Shown piece after piece: positions 17,699 through 27,111 of a DNA stretch of 64,000 nt. The stretch is from Achromobacter pestifer (GTDB taxonomy: Bacteria > Pseudomonadota > Gammaproteobacteria > Burkholderiales > Burkholderiaceae_B): contig NZ_CADIJX010000003.1 in assembly GCF_902859625.1 (NCBI RefSeq), positions 434,001-498,000 of the forward strand, written 5' to 3'. The translations under genes and the position numbers were made by a program. The notes under the pieces are model-generated. The model did not search any database. It saw nothing but the letters and a program-made list of their open reading frames with translations, and was not told the DNA's origin. Positions within the stretch are counted from its first letter, which is position 1. Every line of letters starts with the position of its first letter.

Positions 17699-19855
17699 AT
17701 GAGCTTTAAATTTCGCTTCGCGAATCCTTGCCGTGAGATCCCCTCGGATCTGGATTTCCAGGAACAGCGCAAGGCTTGCCAGCGCATGGGCGAAAAGGCC
17801 GGGACGGACTGCTCGATCGAGCTGTTCTTCGGATTTTTCTTTGACGGTACGCGCAATAACATGTACCTGTCCGATAAGGCCGGCAACCACACGCAGACGA
17901 ATGTGGCGCGACTGTACAGCGTGTTCGACGACAAGAAGGATCCCAGCTATAGCGCACGCCAGCACCGCTTCAGGACGTATGTGGAGGGCGTGGGAACGCC
18001 TTGCATGGACAAGGTCGGCGACCCGGGAACAGGCGCGCATGCGCAGGCGGGCGCAGCGGCTGGCTGGGGCGGCGAGGCGCGCATCAACTGGGCATTGCTG
18101 GAATTTCAGAATCACCTGTATTCCCACTTTACTTCGCGGGACCTGTTCGAGGACCTGGGTCAGAATCCACGTACGCTGATCCGCGAAATGAGCGCGGACA
18201 TGTCGTTGTCCCAGTTGCAGATCGAGAGCTTGGCGAAGGCGGCCAAGGTTCCCTTGGCGTCCTATACCGACATGGCGCCTGGCGATGCTGCTGATGTGTT
18301 GGCGAGGCGCGTGCAAGGCAACCTGGATACCCTTTGGAGAGTGTGGAAAGTCAACTATGCCGAACCGAAGGACGTGGCCCGCTATACGGTCCTGTCCCGA
18401 CGCAACCGGGATTTGCGAGACAGACTGTCCAGCTATGTGGCGACGAATCCGAAGATTGAGCGCATCCGTGTTTCCATTTTCGGGTTTTCACGCGGTGCGG
18501 CCGAAGCTCGCGTATTTGCCAATTGGCTGAAGAATGCTTGCGATGTGCCGGAAGGCATGTCTTTCTACAATCCTCGCGGCGACGGTATCTTGCGATTGGC
18601 GGGCATCAAAGTCGACATCGATTTCATGGGGCTTTTCGATACGGTGGCCTCCGCCGGTATCGCTCAAAGCGTGCCCGGGGAAGCGTGGGACGGGCATGGC
18701 GCCTGGGCGCGCAAGCAGGATATGGAGATACCTAACTACGTCTCCCGATGCGTCCACATGGTCGGTGCGCACGAAGTGCGGGGGTCTTTTCCGCTGGACC
18801 TGATTGATGGGCCGAACTACGAGGAGATCGTCTACCCGGGAGTGCACTCCGATGTGGGCGGTGGCTACAAGCCGGCGGAGCAGGGCCGTGGCGCGAAAGA
18901 CAGCGACAAGCTGTCCCAGATCCCCTTATGCGACATGTACCGGGAGGCGGTGCAGGCCGGTGTTCCGCTGAGGCTGCATACGGCACCGGATCTATTTCAG
19001 AGCCGGTTTCGCGTGTCGCCCGAGTTACGTGCTGCTTTCAATGCGTACGTGGAGGCGACTCGGGATATTTCAGGCAAGCAAACGTCGACTCGCCGAATTC
19101 TCTACAACCACTATGTTCAATATTTGCGTTGGCGGCGCCTGCGTGCGGAACGCGGACCAGAGTGGATCGGCGGCATTCCCAGCGCGCTGCGGGCCAGAGA
19201 AAACTATCCGCAGGACTATGAGGATCTGGTCCAGGCCAACGACGAGCTGTTGATGGAAGTACGAAAGCTCACAACGGACAATGCGCTTGAGCGGACGAGT
19301 AATCCGGTCGTCGCACCCGGCCCCGGCGCGGAAGGCGCCCGGCTCTACGATAGCCTGATGCTGATGCTGCGCGGTACCAAGGAGAAAATGTGGTTGGATC
19401 AGATCCGCGGTATCTGGAATCTGCCGGGAAAGCCTGCCGCCGGGGTAATCGATCTGCTGGACAACTTCGTGCATGATTCGCGCGCGTGGTTCAAGCCGCT
19501 AGGCAAGGATGATGACGTCTGGCTGTCGATCCAGCAGGATCGCCTCAAACAGCTGGAAAGGCGCGCAAAGGAGGCCGAGGAGTACGTTTCCCAGGGCCGT
19601 CCCGATCTGGCACTCGTGGTGCGGCCGAACAAGGAAGAGCAGGCTGAGCTGGCGAGGTATCGCGCCAATCCGAACGACTTGGCATTGCAGTCAAGCGGGC
19701 GGGAGTTCTATTGGCAGTGGGGCTATTTGCGCTGGCGCTCGGTCTACACCAATCCGCAGGTCCGGGCACAACGGGAAGCCCAGCAGGACCGGGAAGGCAC
19801 GATCCGCGCGCTACAGAATATGCCGATGAACTTCAACGCCATTCCTCGATTCTGA
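17699..19855 (+). CDS. Tle1-family phospholipase effector (DUF2235)
   Basis: A 718-aa protein with no signal peptide, as expected for a T6SS cargo. The DUF2235 hydrolase fold starts with IELFFGFFFDGTRNN (about 40-54). The nucleophile motif is IFGFSRGAAEAR, with GFSRG at 262-266 and Ser264 as the likely nucleophile. Conserved acidic and His positions follow in GLFDTVAS (about 311-318) and YPGVHSDVGGGY (379-390). The C-terminal half (about 400-718) is a second module of the size seen in Tle1 proteins, possibly for membrane contact. Tle1 enzymes attack phospholipids in rival cells. The order vgrG-DUF4123-Tle1-DUF3304 is the classic module. The exact lipid substrate is unknown. Confidence 0.9.
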   Translation: MSFKFRFANPCREIPSDLDFQEQRKACQRMGEKAGTDCSIELFFGFFFDGTRNNMYLSDKAGNHTQTNVARLYSVFDDKKDPSYSARQHRFRTYVEGVGTPCMDKVGDPGTGAHAQAGAAAGWGGEARINWALLEFQNHLYSHFTSRDLFEDLGQNPRTLIREMSADMSLSQLQIESLAKAAKVPLASYTDMAPGDAADVLARRVQGNLDTLWRVWKVNYAEPKDVARYTVLSRRNRDLRDRLSSYVATNPKIERIRVSIFGFSRGAAEARVFANWLKNACDVPEGMSFYNPRGDGILRLAGIKVDIDFMGLFDTVASAGIAQSVPGEAWDGHGAWARKQDMEIPNYVSRCVHMVGAHEVRGSFPLDLIDGPNYEEIVYPGVHSDVGGGYKPAEQGRGAKDSDKLSQIPLCDMYREAVQAGVPLRLHTAPDLFQSRFRVSPELRAAFNAYVEATRDISGKQTSTRRILYNHYVQYLRWRRLRAERGPEWIGGIPSALRARENYPQDYEDLVQANDELLMEVRKLTTDNALERTSNPVVAPGPGAEGARLYDSLMLMLRGTKEKMWLDQIRGIWNLPGKPAAGVIDLLDNFVHDSRAWFKPLGKDDDVWLSIQQDRLKQLERRAKEAEEYVSQGRPDLALVVRPNKEEQAELARYRANPNDLALQSSGREFYWQWGYLRWRSVYTNPQVRAQREAQQDREGTIRALQNMPMNFNAIPRF

Positions 19856-19857
19856 TC

Positions 19858-20415
19858 ATGCAGACATATTCGCCGCAGGTCGGGTCCGCGCTGGGCCGCT
19901 GGCTTCGTTCAGGTCGTCCACTGGTGATCGGGGTGTGTCTGGTCGCTTTGGCTTGCGCCGTCGGGGCGGCGCGGGCGCAGCCCATGCCCATCCCTGAGAC
20001 GATTGCGCTGAGACTTGGTGTCATCAACTACCTGGATGAAGGCCTGGCTCCGGTCTATATCAATCAGGGGTGGGCTAGCGGTGTGCAAGCGCACGCCTAT
20101 ACCTCGGGTACTTGCTGCATTTCATTACCTTCGCAGTGGAAGCCTGGCATGACGATGCGGATCGAATGGAACTCGGATTCGATGTTCAGGCGCGGAGACA
20201 ATGAACTGGCCGTGCGCGACGCTCCTGTCTTGCCCTACGAGCCCTTTCATAGCGGTTATGCCTGGGCGATTTTCCTGCCAGGTGGAGAGGTGCGCGTGCA
20301 ACCTTCTCCGGCCGGCCCGGGGGCTGCGGGCTTTCTCCAAGGCTTGCCAGAGCCCGGGGAAGCAAGCCCGGCGCAGTTGCAGCAGTTCATCGAAACGACG
20401 AAGCCGCATCAATAG
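19858..20415 (+). CDS. DUF3304 immunity protein for the Tle1 lipase
   Basis: A 185-aa protein starting at ATG 19858, 2 nt after the lipase stop. Residues about 20-41 form a Sec signal (VIGVCLVALACAVGAARAQ); a lipoprotein signal at ALAC is possible but atypical. The mature part has the DUF3304 signature VYINQGWASGVQAHAY followed by TCCISLPSQWKPGM. DUF3304 proteins are found next to Tle lipases and act as periplasmic immunity factors, protecting against self or sister-cell attack. The protein is envelope-located, matching an effector that acts on phospholipids from the periplasm. It is the last gene of the unit, convergent with the gene at 20593. Confidence 0.85.
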   Translation: MQTYSPQVGSALGRWLRSGRPLVIGVCLVALACAVGAARAQPMPIPETIALRLGVINYLDEGLAPVYINQGWASGVQAHAYTSGTCCISLPSQWKPGMTMRIEWNSDSMFRRGDNELAVRDAPVLPYEPFHSGYAWAIFLPGGEVRVQPSPAGPGAAGFLQGLPEPGEASPAQLQQFIETTKPHQ

Positions 20416-20554
20416 GCGGTAGAGGCAGGAGAAAAGACGCTTGGGCGGGAAACGTACCGCCGGAGACAGGGTTGCCCGCGCATGGGGCGCTGGCATGCTG
20501 AGTCTTGCAGCGCTGGGTTGGGTGTATGGGCGGTCGATCCGAAACTGGATGTTG

Positions 20555-20572
20555 GGCTTGTTCCGGCAAGCC
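20555..20572. terminator. Hairpin between convergent DUF3304 gene and metallopeptidase immunity gene
   Basis: GGCTTG (20555-20560) and CAAGCC (20567-20572) pair around a 6-nt loop, within the 177-nt gap between stops at 20415 and 20593. The gap holds no convincing gene. No T-run follows, so this is only a candidate. Confidence 0.4.
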
Positions 20573-20592
20573 AAACGCTGACCGCGACGCGG

Positions 20593-21213
20593 CTACTTCG
20601 CCGCCTGCACCTCGATCTTGACCGTATTCGACCGCAAGCCATTGGCTTCGATATATACCTCGTAGGTGGCGGGATGGGCCGGCAGCTTGGCGCGGGCGGC
20701 CGCATCCGTGCTGAACTGTGTGCCGACGCTCATGCCCGGGGCCACCGGTCGCCCGCGAGGCGGTCGTGAACTTGGGATGGTGTCCACTTCAACGCCGGGT
20801 TGGGTAGGCAGCTTGTACTCGAAGGCCACGCCGTTATAGACCTTTTGCGTTTCCAGGTCGGTCGCGACAATACGTGGCAGGGATGGGTGTTGCACGGCGG
20901 GCACGATGCCGCGTGCGCAGACCGGAATGACCAGCACGCCGGGGGGACGAAGCCACACGCGGGAGGGCGCGGCAATCTGAAGCTGTTCGTCATAGCCTTG
21001 GGTTGCCGGCATGCAGGCGTGGTCGCGCATGCTGTCGATCTGCACGGATGCGAAAGAGGCGGGATCGGTCCAGTCGGAGTTCATGGTCGGTTTCGGCATA
21101 ACGGGTTGAGCGGGCGCTGCCGCCGGGATGAACGCCCAGGCGGCGGCGCTGAACAGCAGGGCAAGGGTGCGCGCCGACGTGCGGCGCCGCGCGTCAGGAC
21201 GTGGTCCAGCCAT
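20593..21213 (-). CDS. Exported protein, probable immunity partner of the VgrG-metallopeptidase
   Basis: A 206-aa protein from ATG 21213, which overlaps the end of the giant vgrG by 20 nt, so the two are translationally coupled. A signal peptide (about residues 15-36, LALLFSAAAWAFIPAAAPAQ) sends it to the periplasm. The mature part has two cysteines (DHACMPAT and VIPVCARG) and a C-terminal beta-rich part ending PATYEVYIEANGLRSN. I know no named family. Its position directly after an effector-fused VgrG and its periplasmic address are the usual signs of an immunity protein, by inference only. Confidence 0.6.
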   Translation of the reverse strand: MAGPRPDARRRTSARTLALLFSAAAWAFIPAAAPAQPVMPKPTMNSDWTDPASFASVQIDSMRDHACMPATQGYDEQLQIAAPSRVWLRPPGVLVIPVCARGIVPAVQHPSLPRIVATDLETQKVYNGVAFEYKLPTQPGVEVDTIPSSRPPRGRPVAPGMSVGTQFSTDAAARAKLPAHPATYEVYIEANGLRSNTVKIEVQAAK

Positions 21214-24200
21214 TGGACATATCCACCTTGCGCACGGCATCCGAGCATGAGGCGCAGTAGCGGATGCTTTGGCAGTCGCCACCGAACATCACGCATGCGC
21301 CTACGTTTTGGGAATTGGCCTGGCTTGCGGGCAAGCCGAAGTGGCAGTGGTTGCCGGCGTCGGAATAGAAATAACGGCCGCCGTCCAGTTTCGATGCGTC
21401 ATACAGTTCGCCGTCGTCGTTGGCAGCGGCCCAATCCGGGCCGCTGGGCGTCATGCCCAGCAAATGGCCAATTTCGTGGACCAGGGTCTCTTGCTGGTAT
21501 TGCATCGTGGCCAGTTGCCAGGGCGTGCGCACTGCAACGCCCAGGATGTTGGTGCCCAGGAAGGCGACCCCGCCGGCCGCGCTTTCCATGAGTTTGACGC
21601 GCAGGATGATCCGGCCAGCCGCTGGGGTGGGCAACAGGCCCGCCAGACGCACCCTGACGCGCGCGCAGCCGTTCGGTTCGGCGGGGTCGTCTGGGATAGG
21701 GGTGATGCGATCTTTGGGCACCACGGCCCGTTTGACGGTTCCTGTGGGGTCTGTGTATTCAAACAGGCACTCCAGGTACCAATCGTCGTTGGGATCGATG
21801 CCCAGCCAAAGGAAGGCGGGATTGCCATCGGGCCCCAGCAGGTCCATGTTGGCGTCACCCACGCCCGGGCCGGCGTTTGCGCGCATGATGAGCGGTGATA
21901 TCGGCCATGCGGCCACCAGGCGGTCGATGTGGCAGACGGCGATCGTGTAGGGCTCGTGCCTTGCGCCTTCCGAGCGCGGATAGACCGACTGCACCAGCTG
22001 CCGCATGCGCGCATCGCCTTCTTCCGTCCAGACGTCGGAGTTGGCGTCGCCGCGCGTCTGGACGTAGGGCAGTTGCAGCACGTCGATGCCGTGACGCGCA
22101 TATTCTTCGGCGGTAGGCTGGAAGCCGTAGCGGCGCTGCATGTTCTCGGGTCCCGGCATGCGGATTTCCTGGATGTACATGCGGCGCACGGTCTCGATCA
22201 TTTCGGTCATGACCGTCTGGTTCTGGTCGTTCAAGACCTCGAACAGATAACTGTTCAACCCGGCGGCGGGCAGCGTGATGTTATCGACGACCTTGGTGCC
22301 GTCCGGATCGGTCACGTACTGATAGGTGGACTGATCGGGATCGCGGTACAGCGGCTGGCGGCTACGCTCGCGGGCCGAATACACGGCATTGGTCCTGCGG
22401 GCCAGGACTTTCACCGAGAAGCGATGTTCGCCGCGCTTGTTGAACGACACGCGGATCTTGGGCCGGTTGGTCTGGCGGTCCAGGCTGGTCAGCGCCTGGC
22501 CATCATTCCAGCGTTCGTCGGTGGTTTTCAGGTTCACGTATTGCAGTTGCGCGCCGCTTTGGCTGCGATACGCAGAGGCGGCCCGGGCGGCGCCCTCGGC
22601 GCCTGGATCTTCCGTGGGGCCTGCCGCGCCGTCTTGGCCAGCGGGCCGCGTCACGGTACCCGGCAGGCTGATTCCAGCCGCATCCATGACCCGGCGGGCC
22701 AATCCCGGGATGGGAGAGTTCGCCACCGCGGGGACGTTCATGATGGCTTCCGCCACCTTCGGCAGCGTGATGCTGGTGACGTTGGGCGATTGCAGAATGG
22801 CACCCACCACGGCGGGAATCGCGGAGTCGCTCAGCCCGGGGGTACTCAGGATCGCGCCCGCCACCGCCGGGATGTTGCCCGAGTTGACGTCCGGCATGGA
22901 CATCAGCGTGTTGACGGCGGATCCCAGCGCCGCGCCCTTGTCGCCCATGGCGTTCATCGCCTGGGTCATCACGGGTTGGATCGCCGCGCCGACGCCGCCT
23001 TGCGTGCTGCCTGCCGCACCCGCCGCACCCGCCGCAGCGCCCGATATGCCCGATGCCATGTTGCCGGCCTGTGTTGCCAGGCCGCCCACCTTGGCCGCGG
23101 TGTCCGCGGCCTGGGTCAACGATGCCGGCATCGCCGATGCCAGGGCGCCCGTCGCGCCTTCAGCCAAGGAGGGCACGCCGCCCATCAGCGAGGGTGTGGC
23201 GCCGCCCATCAGGGAGGGCGTCACGTTTGCCATGGCCTCGCTGGCAATGTTGCCGGCCATGTTGCCGGCAACATTGCTGGCCACATTGCTGGCGCCGGCT
23301 CCGGCGCTGCCCAAGACCGAGCCCGCCATGTCCCCTACCTTGCCTGTTGCGGCCGACATCATGTCGGACCCGGCCTGTTGCACCGAGGCCATCGCGCTGT
23401 TCGCTCGCGCAGCGATATCCTGCACGGGTTTGAGGGCGTCGCTGGCCATCGACTTGGCGCGGTCCAGCATGCCGGAGGCGCTGTCCGTCAGCGCGGACAC
23501 GCCGCTGGACACGGCACTGGCGCCTTTCGCCAGGGTGGCGCCCATGCTGCCCAGGACCGAGGCGTCGGCGCCGGCGGCGGCGGTGCCTGCCACCGCGTCC
23601 GACGCGCCCGCCGCATTGACGGCCTGGCCCGAGCCCGCCAGGGCTTGCAGTACTTGTGTGGGGCGATGGACCAGTTCCGCCTTGACGAGCATCACGTCAC
23701 CCACCTGCGTGGACGGCAGTGCGGGCAACGTCGCGGCGTCGCTGGCTGGACCGATCAGATTGTGCGATGCGCCCTTGACCGAGAACATGCCCGGTCCCTT
23801 GAATACGATGTCGGCGCCGTCCATGACGATGCTGCCGCCGGCGGCCTGCAAGGTGATGCGCTGGTTCGCCAGTATTTCGATACTGTCGGTGGTGGACGTG
23901 ATGGTGATGTCCTGTCCCGCCAGCAGTTCCAGCATGTCGGTGTGCGCGTGCAGGGAGACCGGTGCATTGGCGGCGATGGCGCGGATGCCGCCGTCCTGCA
24001 CGAACAGGCTGGTCGAGCGGCCCGACGCGCTGGCAAACGTCTGGCGCGCGGCGACATGGCCATCGGCCTGCGCCGTGACGTGCAGGTTTTCGCTGGCATG
24101 CAGGATGGCTGAGGCTGGCGTCGCCAGATTCAGCGATGCGGGCGCGTCGATCAGCATGCGCGCGCCGTTGATTCGTTCCACGGGCTCCGTGCCGCTGCGT

Positions 24201-26281
24201 TCGCCGTTGCTGGCTTTGATGGCTTGCTGCCCGCCCACGCTGGCGGGATAGCGGCCGTCGGCCTTGGGGTCGACGGCTTGGGTCAGCGCATCGAAACCGT
24301 CCGTGGCCGCCAGTGGACGGGCTTGGCGCTGCGTGGCGGCGGCGTTGATGCGCTGCGCGGAATTCTGCGCGCCGCGCATCAGCGCCAGCGCTTGCGGCGC
24401 ATCCGCCTGCGTGGATCGGGCGTTCTCTTGCGCGTTGGCCGACAGCAGCATGCCTTGCCCCGAACGCACCACGGTCCAGGCGTCCGAGCGCAGCTCGAAA
24501 CCGGTGCCACGCCACGCGCCACGGCTGGATTCGTCCGCCCCTTGCGTGACGAGATAACCCAAGCCCAGTTGCGAGGCAGCGGTCGAGGTGGACAAGCGAG
24601 TACGGACCTGGCCGGAGGTGTCATCGAACAGCCATTGGCTATGACCCTGGCCGTCCAGGCCTTGGCTATGCCATCCGCTCAGCGTGCCGGGGTGGTTGGC
24701 CTCGGCGTCCACGCCGGCCGTCCAAGGCGGCAAATCGGCGTCGTTGTATAGCTGAGCCACCACGACGGGTTGGTCGATATCGCCGTCCAGAAATTCAACG
24801 ACCACTTCGGTGCCTTGGCGCGGCAGGTGATGCGCGCCCCAGTTGGGGCCCGCCTGGGCGCCGGTGACGCGCAACCAGGTGCCGGAACTGTCGTCGCCCG
24901 GCGCATTGCCGGCGTCGTCGCCATGGCTGCGATGCGGCAGGCCACCCGCAAGAGGCCGCTTGCCGCGTTGCCACGGAAATTGCACTTTGACGCGCAAGTC
25001 GCGGCCGGAGGACACCGCCGCATCCTGCGCCGTCACGACGACGGCCGTCACGCCTTCGGGGGCTGTAGGCTTTGCGCGCCAGGCGGGAAGCAGCACGGCC
25101 GCCGCGGGCTGGGCATTGAACGTGTTGCGGTACGCGCCACGTTCCAGGTCCGGCGCTTCCAGTACCTGCGCGGCCTGGCTGCCCAGGTTGTTGGCGGCTT
25201 CGTGCGTCACGCGCAGCAGGGTGTAGCGGTTGCCCCCCAATTCGTCCACCGCCTGGCTCGAGCCTTCCGCGTAGCGGTCGTGCTGGGTCAGGGCGAAGGT
25301 GTGGCCCGGCATCATCTGGCGCGCGGTGCCACCGCCATCAAAACGCACCATGCGGGATTCATGGGAATGCAGGCTGCGCCGGGTCAGCGCGTCGGCGTCG
25401 GCATCGTCCGTGTAACGGCCATGGCCGTCGAAGTCGTAGTCTTCCAGCGGTGGCACGGCGCCGGCATCCAGGTCTGACTGCGCTTGCGCGCCGTGGGCCA
25501 GCAGGGTGCGCTCGTTCCAGGCGACGCGCGTGACGCGGTTGGGCTGGAGGGTACGCGCGGCGCCAAAGCGAAGAATGCTGTCTTCGGACTCGGTGGCGTC
25601 GCTGCGATGAAAGCGCAGGGGGGACGCGGGGTTTTCCGGACGCGACGAGCTCGCGTCGAACACGACAAGCCGGTGTTGCGCGCCACCCGTGCCGCCGGAT
25701 TGCTGGTCGTCCTGCTGGTGATCAAAGCGAAAGCTCAGGCCGGACTCCGCCATCAGGCGAAGCACGAAAGCCAGGTCGGTCTCGCGGTACTGGGTGCGAA
25801 CCGCGCGTGGCGCTAGCGGCTCGCTGATGTCGAAGGAAAACGAGGCCAGCGGATAGTCCGCGAAGATCTCGCTGAGGATGTCGGTGGCGGACTTGTCCTG
25901 GTACAGGAAGCTGTCGCGGCGCAATCTCAAGGTGGCCAGCCAGGGGGCCGCATGCAGGCGGTAACGCGCCAGACCGCCGTCGGCGCCCAATGTGTCCACA
26001 CCTTCCACCACCGCGTGCCAGCGGCGTTGGCCGCCATCGGCCAACAACAGGCTGACGCTGATTTCCTTGCCCAGCAGCTGTTCCACGTCCAGCTCGGCAG
26101 AGGGGGCCAGGCAGTCCAGCGTCAAGGCGAAGAGTTCAGAGACGCCTTCTTGCAAGTGCATGCGTTCGGCGGTCAGCGCGTCGCCCAATGGCGTGCTGAC
26201 CTGAAGCAGGCGCGCGTGCTGGGAAAGGGCGGCGGCGTCCAGACTGCTGTAGCCGGTGATGGAGGAGGAGCGATCGATCAT
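21194..26281 (-). CDS. vgrG: Evolved VgrG fused to a zinc metallopeptidase-like effector domain
   Basis: A 1695-aa protein. Residues about 25-530 are the gp27/gp5 VgrG core (TQYRETDLAFVLRLMAESG, VKVQFPWQRG, TEVVVEFLDGDIDQPVVVAQ). About 540-850 is the DUF2345/beta-helix part. About 880-1210 is a very Ala/Gly/Ser/Met-rich linker with internal repeats. The last 450 residues are an effector module ending in ETLVHEIGHLLGM; HEIGH is residues 1602-1606. A further GNHCHFG (about 1643-1649) and several Cys (ACVMFGGDC, YCASC) follow. HExxH is the zinc protease signature, although the third metzincin ligand is absent at the usual place. The protein substrate is unknown. The gene lies after tssL and before its putative immunity gene. 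Confidence 0.88.
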   Translation of the reverse strand: MIDRSSSITGYSSLDAAALSQHARLLQVSTPLGDALTAERMHLQEGVSELFALTLDCLAPSAELDVEQLLGKEISVSLLLADGGQRRWHAVVEGVDTLGADGGLARYRLHAAPWLATLRLRRDSFLYQDKSATDILSEIFADYPLASFSFDISEPLAPRAVRTQYRETDLAFVLRLMAESGLSFRFDHQQDDQQSGGTGGAQHRLVVFDASSSRPENPASPLRFHRSDATESEDSILRFGAARTLQPNRVTRVAWNERTLLAHGAQAQSDLDAGAVPPLEDYDFDGHGRYTDDADADALTRRSLHSHESRMVRFDGGGTARQMMPGHTFALTQHDRYAEGSSQAVDELGGNRYTLLRVTHEAANNLGSQAAQVLEAPDLERGAYRNTFNAQPAAAVLLPAWRAKPTAPEGVTAVVVTAQDAAVSSGRDLRVKVQFPWQRGKRPLAGGLPHRSHGDDAGNAPGDDSSGTWLRVTGAQAGPNWGAHHLPRQGTEVVVEFLDGDIDQPVVVAQLYNDADLPPWTAGVDAEANHPGTLSGWHSQGLDGQGHSQWLFDDTSGQVRTRLSTSTAASQLGLGYLVTQGADESSRGAWRGTGFELRSDAWTVVRSGQGMLLSANAQENARSTQADAPQALALMRGAQNSAQRINAAATQRQARPLAATDGFDALTQAVDPKADGRYPASVGGQQAIKASNGERSGTEPVERINGARMLIDAPASLNLATPASAILHASENLHVTAQADGHVAARQTFASASGRSTSLFVQDGGIRAIAANAPVSLHAHTDMLELLAGQDITITSTTDSIEILANQRITLQAAGGSIVMDGADIVFKGPGMFSVKGASHNLIGPASDAATLPALPSTQVGDVMLVKAELVHRPTQVLQALAGSGQAVNAAGASDAVAGTAAAGADASVLGSMGATLAKGASAVSSGVSALTDSASGMLDRAKSMASDALKPVQDIAARANSAMASVQQAGSDMMSAATGKVGDMAGSVLGSAGAGASNVASNVAGNMAGNIASEAMANVTPSLMGGATPSLMGGVPSLAEGATGALASAMPASLTQAADTAAKVGGLATQAGNMASGISGAAAGAAGAAGSTQGGVGAAIQPVMTQAMNAMGDKGAALGSAVNTLMSMPDVNSGNIPAVAGAILSTPGLSDSAIPAVVGAILQSPNVTSITLPKVAEAIMNVPAVANSPIPGLARRVMDAAGISLPGTVTRPAGQDGAAGPTEDPGAEGAARAASAYRSQSGAQLQYVNLKTTDERWNDGQALTSLDRQTNRPKIRVSFNKRGEHRFSVKVLARRTNAVYSARERSRQPLYRDPDQSTYQYVTDPDGTKVVDNITLPAAGLNSYLFEVLNDQNQTVMTEMIETVRRMYIQEIRMPGPENMQRRYGFQPTAEEYARHGIDVLQLPYVQTRGDANSDVWTEEGDARMRQLVQSVYPRSEGARHEPYTIAVCHIDRLVAAWPISPLIMRANAGPGVGDANMDLLGPDGNPAFLWLGIDPNDDWYLECLFEYTDPTGTVKRAVVPKDRITPIPDDPAEPNGCARVRVRLAGLLPTPAAGRIILRVKLMESAAGGVAFLGTNILGVAVRTPWQLATMQYQQETLVHEIGHLLGMTPSGPDWAAANDDGELYDASKLDGGRYFYSDAGNHCHFGLPASQANSQNVGACVMFGGDCQSIRYCASCSDAVRKVDMSNGWTTS
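22654..23644 (-). repeat. Repeat-rich low-complexity linker inside the giant vgrG
   Basis: This stretch encodes about 330 residues dominated by Ala, Gly, Ser, Met and Val. Short imperfect repeats are visible: NVASNVAGNMAGNIA, TPSLMGGATPSLMGG, and IPAVAGAIL / IPAVVGAIL about 18 residues apart. It joins the spike to the peptidase module. The residues are weakly hydrophobic, so it could form helices that contact membrane, or simply be a flexible tether. Such DNA repeats can vary in number between strains. Confidence 0.65.
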
Positions 26282-26306
26282 GGGGCGTGGCCGTCCGGAG
26301 GGACCG

Positions 26307-27086
26307 TCAAGGAAGCGAGATGGTCAGGTGGGCGGCGCGCGGCCCAAGCTTCACGATGTCGTGATACGGGGCCATCGCCGTCTGCATGTCGCCATTCAGG
26401 AAATGGCTCATGCCCAGGTACGCCAGCAAGCCCAGCAGCGCGAAGATGGCGCCGATGCTCCATAGCGGCACGTCGCGCTTGAGCGTGTGCGCAATCTTGT
26501 CGGGCAGCGGCCAGTGCGGCGCGAAGCCGGCGCGTTTGCCGCGCAGCAACGCGATCTCGTCACCCAGACGCGCCGTCAGGTAGCCAAGCTTTTCCTGGCC
26601 CTCGATCATGTACTTGCCCTGGAAGCCCAGCAGCAGGCACATGTAGAACACTTCCAGGGATTGCAGCCGCGGCGCACCCTGCGCCCGCAAGTCTTCCAGG
26701 CGGGAAAAGAAATTCTCGCCCGCCAACTGCTCGCCGAACAGCGTCAATTGCAGGGGTTGCAGCATCCAGGCGTCGCGGATGGAAAAACCGGAATTAAGCA
26801 CGGTTTCATCAACCGCCGCGCAGAATGCGTACTTGGTCGCGTAGACGTCTTCGGCGGGGATATCCAGCTTCTTGGCGGTGCGTTCAAAATCCGCCAGGAA
26901 TTGCTGCACGCGGGCCGAAAACGACGCCGCGCTGGCTGGCTGCTGCCCGCTTTTAAGCAGGAACAGCATCAGGAATCCGTCGTACAGCAGGTCCAGCAGC
27001 GATTTGGTGGGCCGCGAACCGTAGAAGTCGGCGGCACGGGGAGGGAGCGTGGCTCCATGCATCAGAGAGGGCGCGTCGGCAGTCAT
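26307..27086 (-). CDS. tssL: TssL (DotU), T6SS inner-membrane protein
   Basis: A 259-aa protein. The cytoplasmic DotU domain shows KYAFCAAVDETVLNS (about 85-99), ENFFSRLEDL and LEVFYMCLLLGFQGKY, all typical. One membrane segment lies near the C-terminus (WSIGAIFALLGLLAYLG, about 213-229), leaving only about 30 residues in the periplasm. There is no OmpA-like peptidoglycan-binding extension, so wall anchoring must come from another protein, such as the OmpA protein at 4914. The gene sits 25 nt downstream of tssK on the same strand and 25 nt upstream of the giant vgrG. Confidence 0.94.
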   Translation of the reverse strand: MTADAPSLMHGATLPPRAADFYGSRPTKSLLDLLYDGFLMLFLLKSGQQPASAASFSARVQQFLADFERTAKKLDIPAEDVYATKYAFCAAVDETVLNSGFSIRDAWMLQPLQLTLFGEQLAGENFFSRLEDLRAQGAPRLQSLEVFYMCLLLGFQGKYMIEGQEKLGYLTARLGDEIALLRGKRAGFAPHWPLPDKIAHTLKRDVPLWSIGAIFALLGLLAYLGMSHFLNGDMQTAMAPYHDIVKLGPRAAHLTISLP

Positions 27087-27111
27087 GGCGGGCTCTTTCG
27101 GTGGACAACGG

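Noticed and set aside
21929-24251. Two overlapping long open frames on the + strand (727 and 620 codons)
   Set aside because: Both are antisense to the repetitive Ala/Gly-rich part of the giant vgrG, and low complexity keeps stops away.
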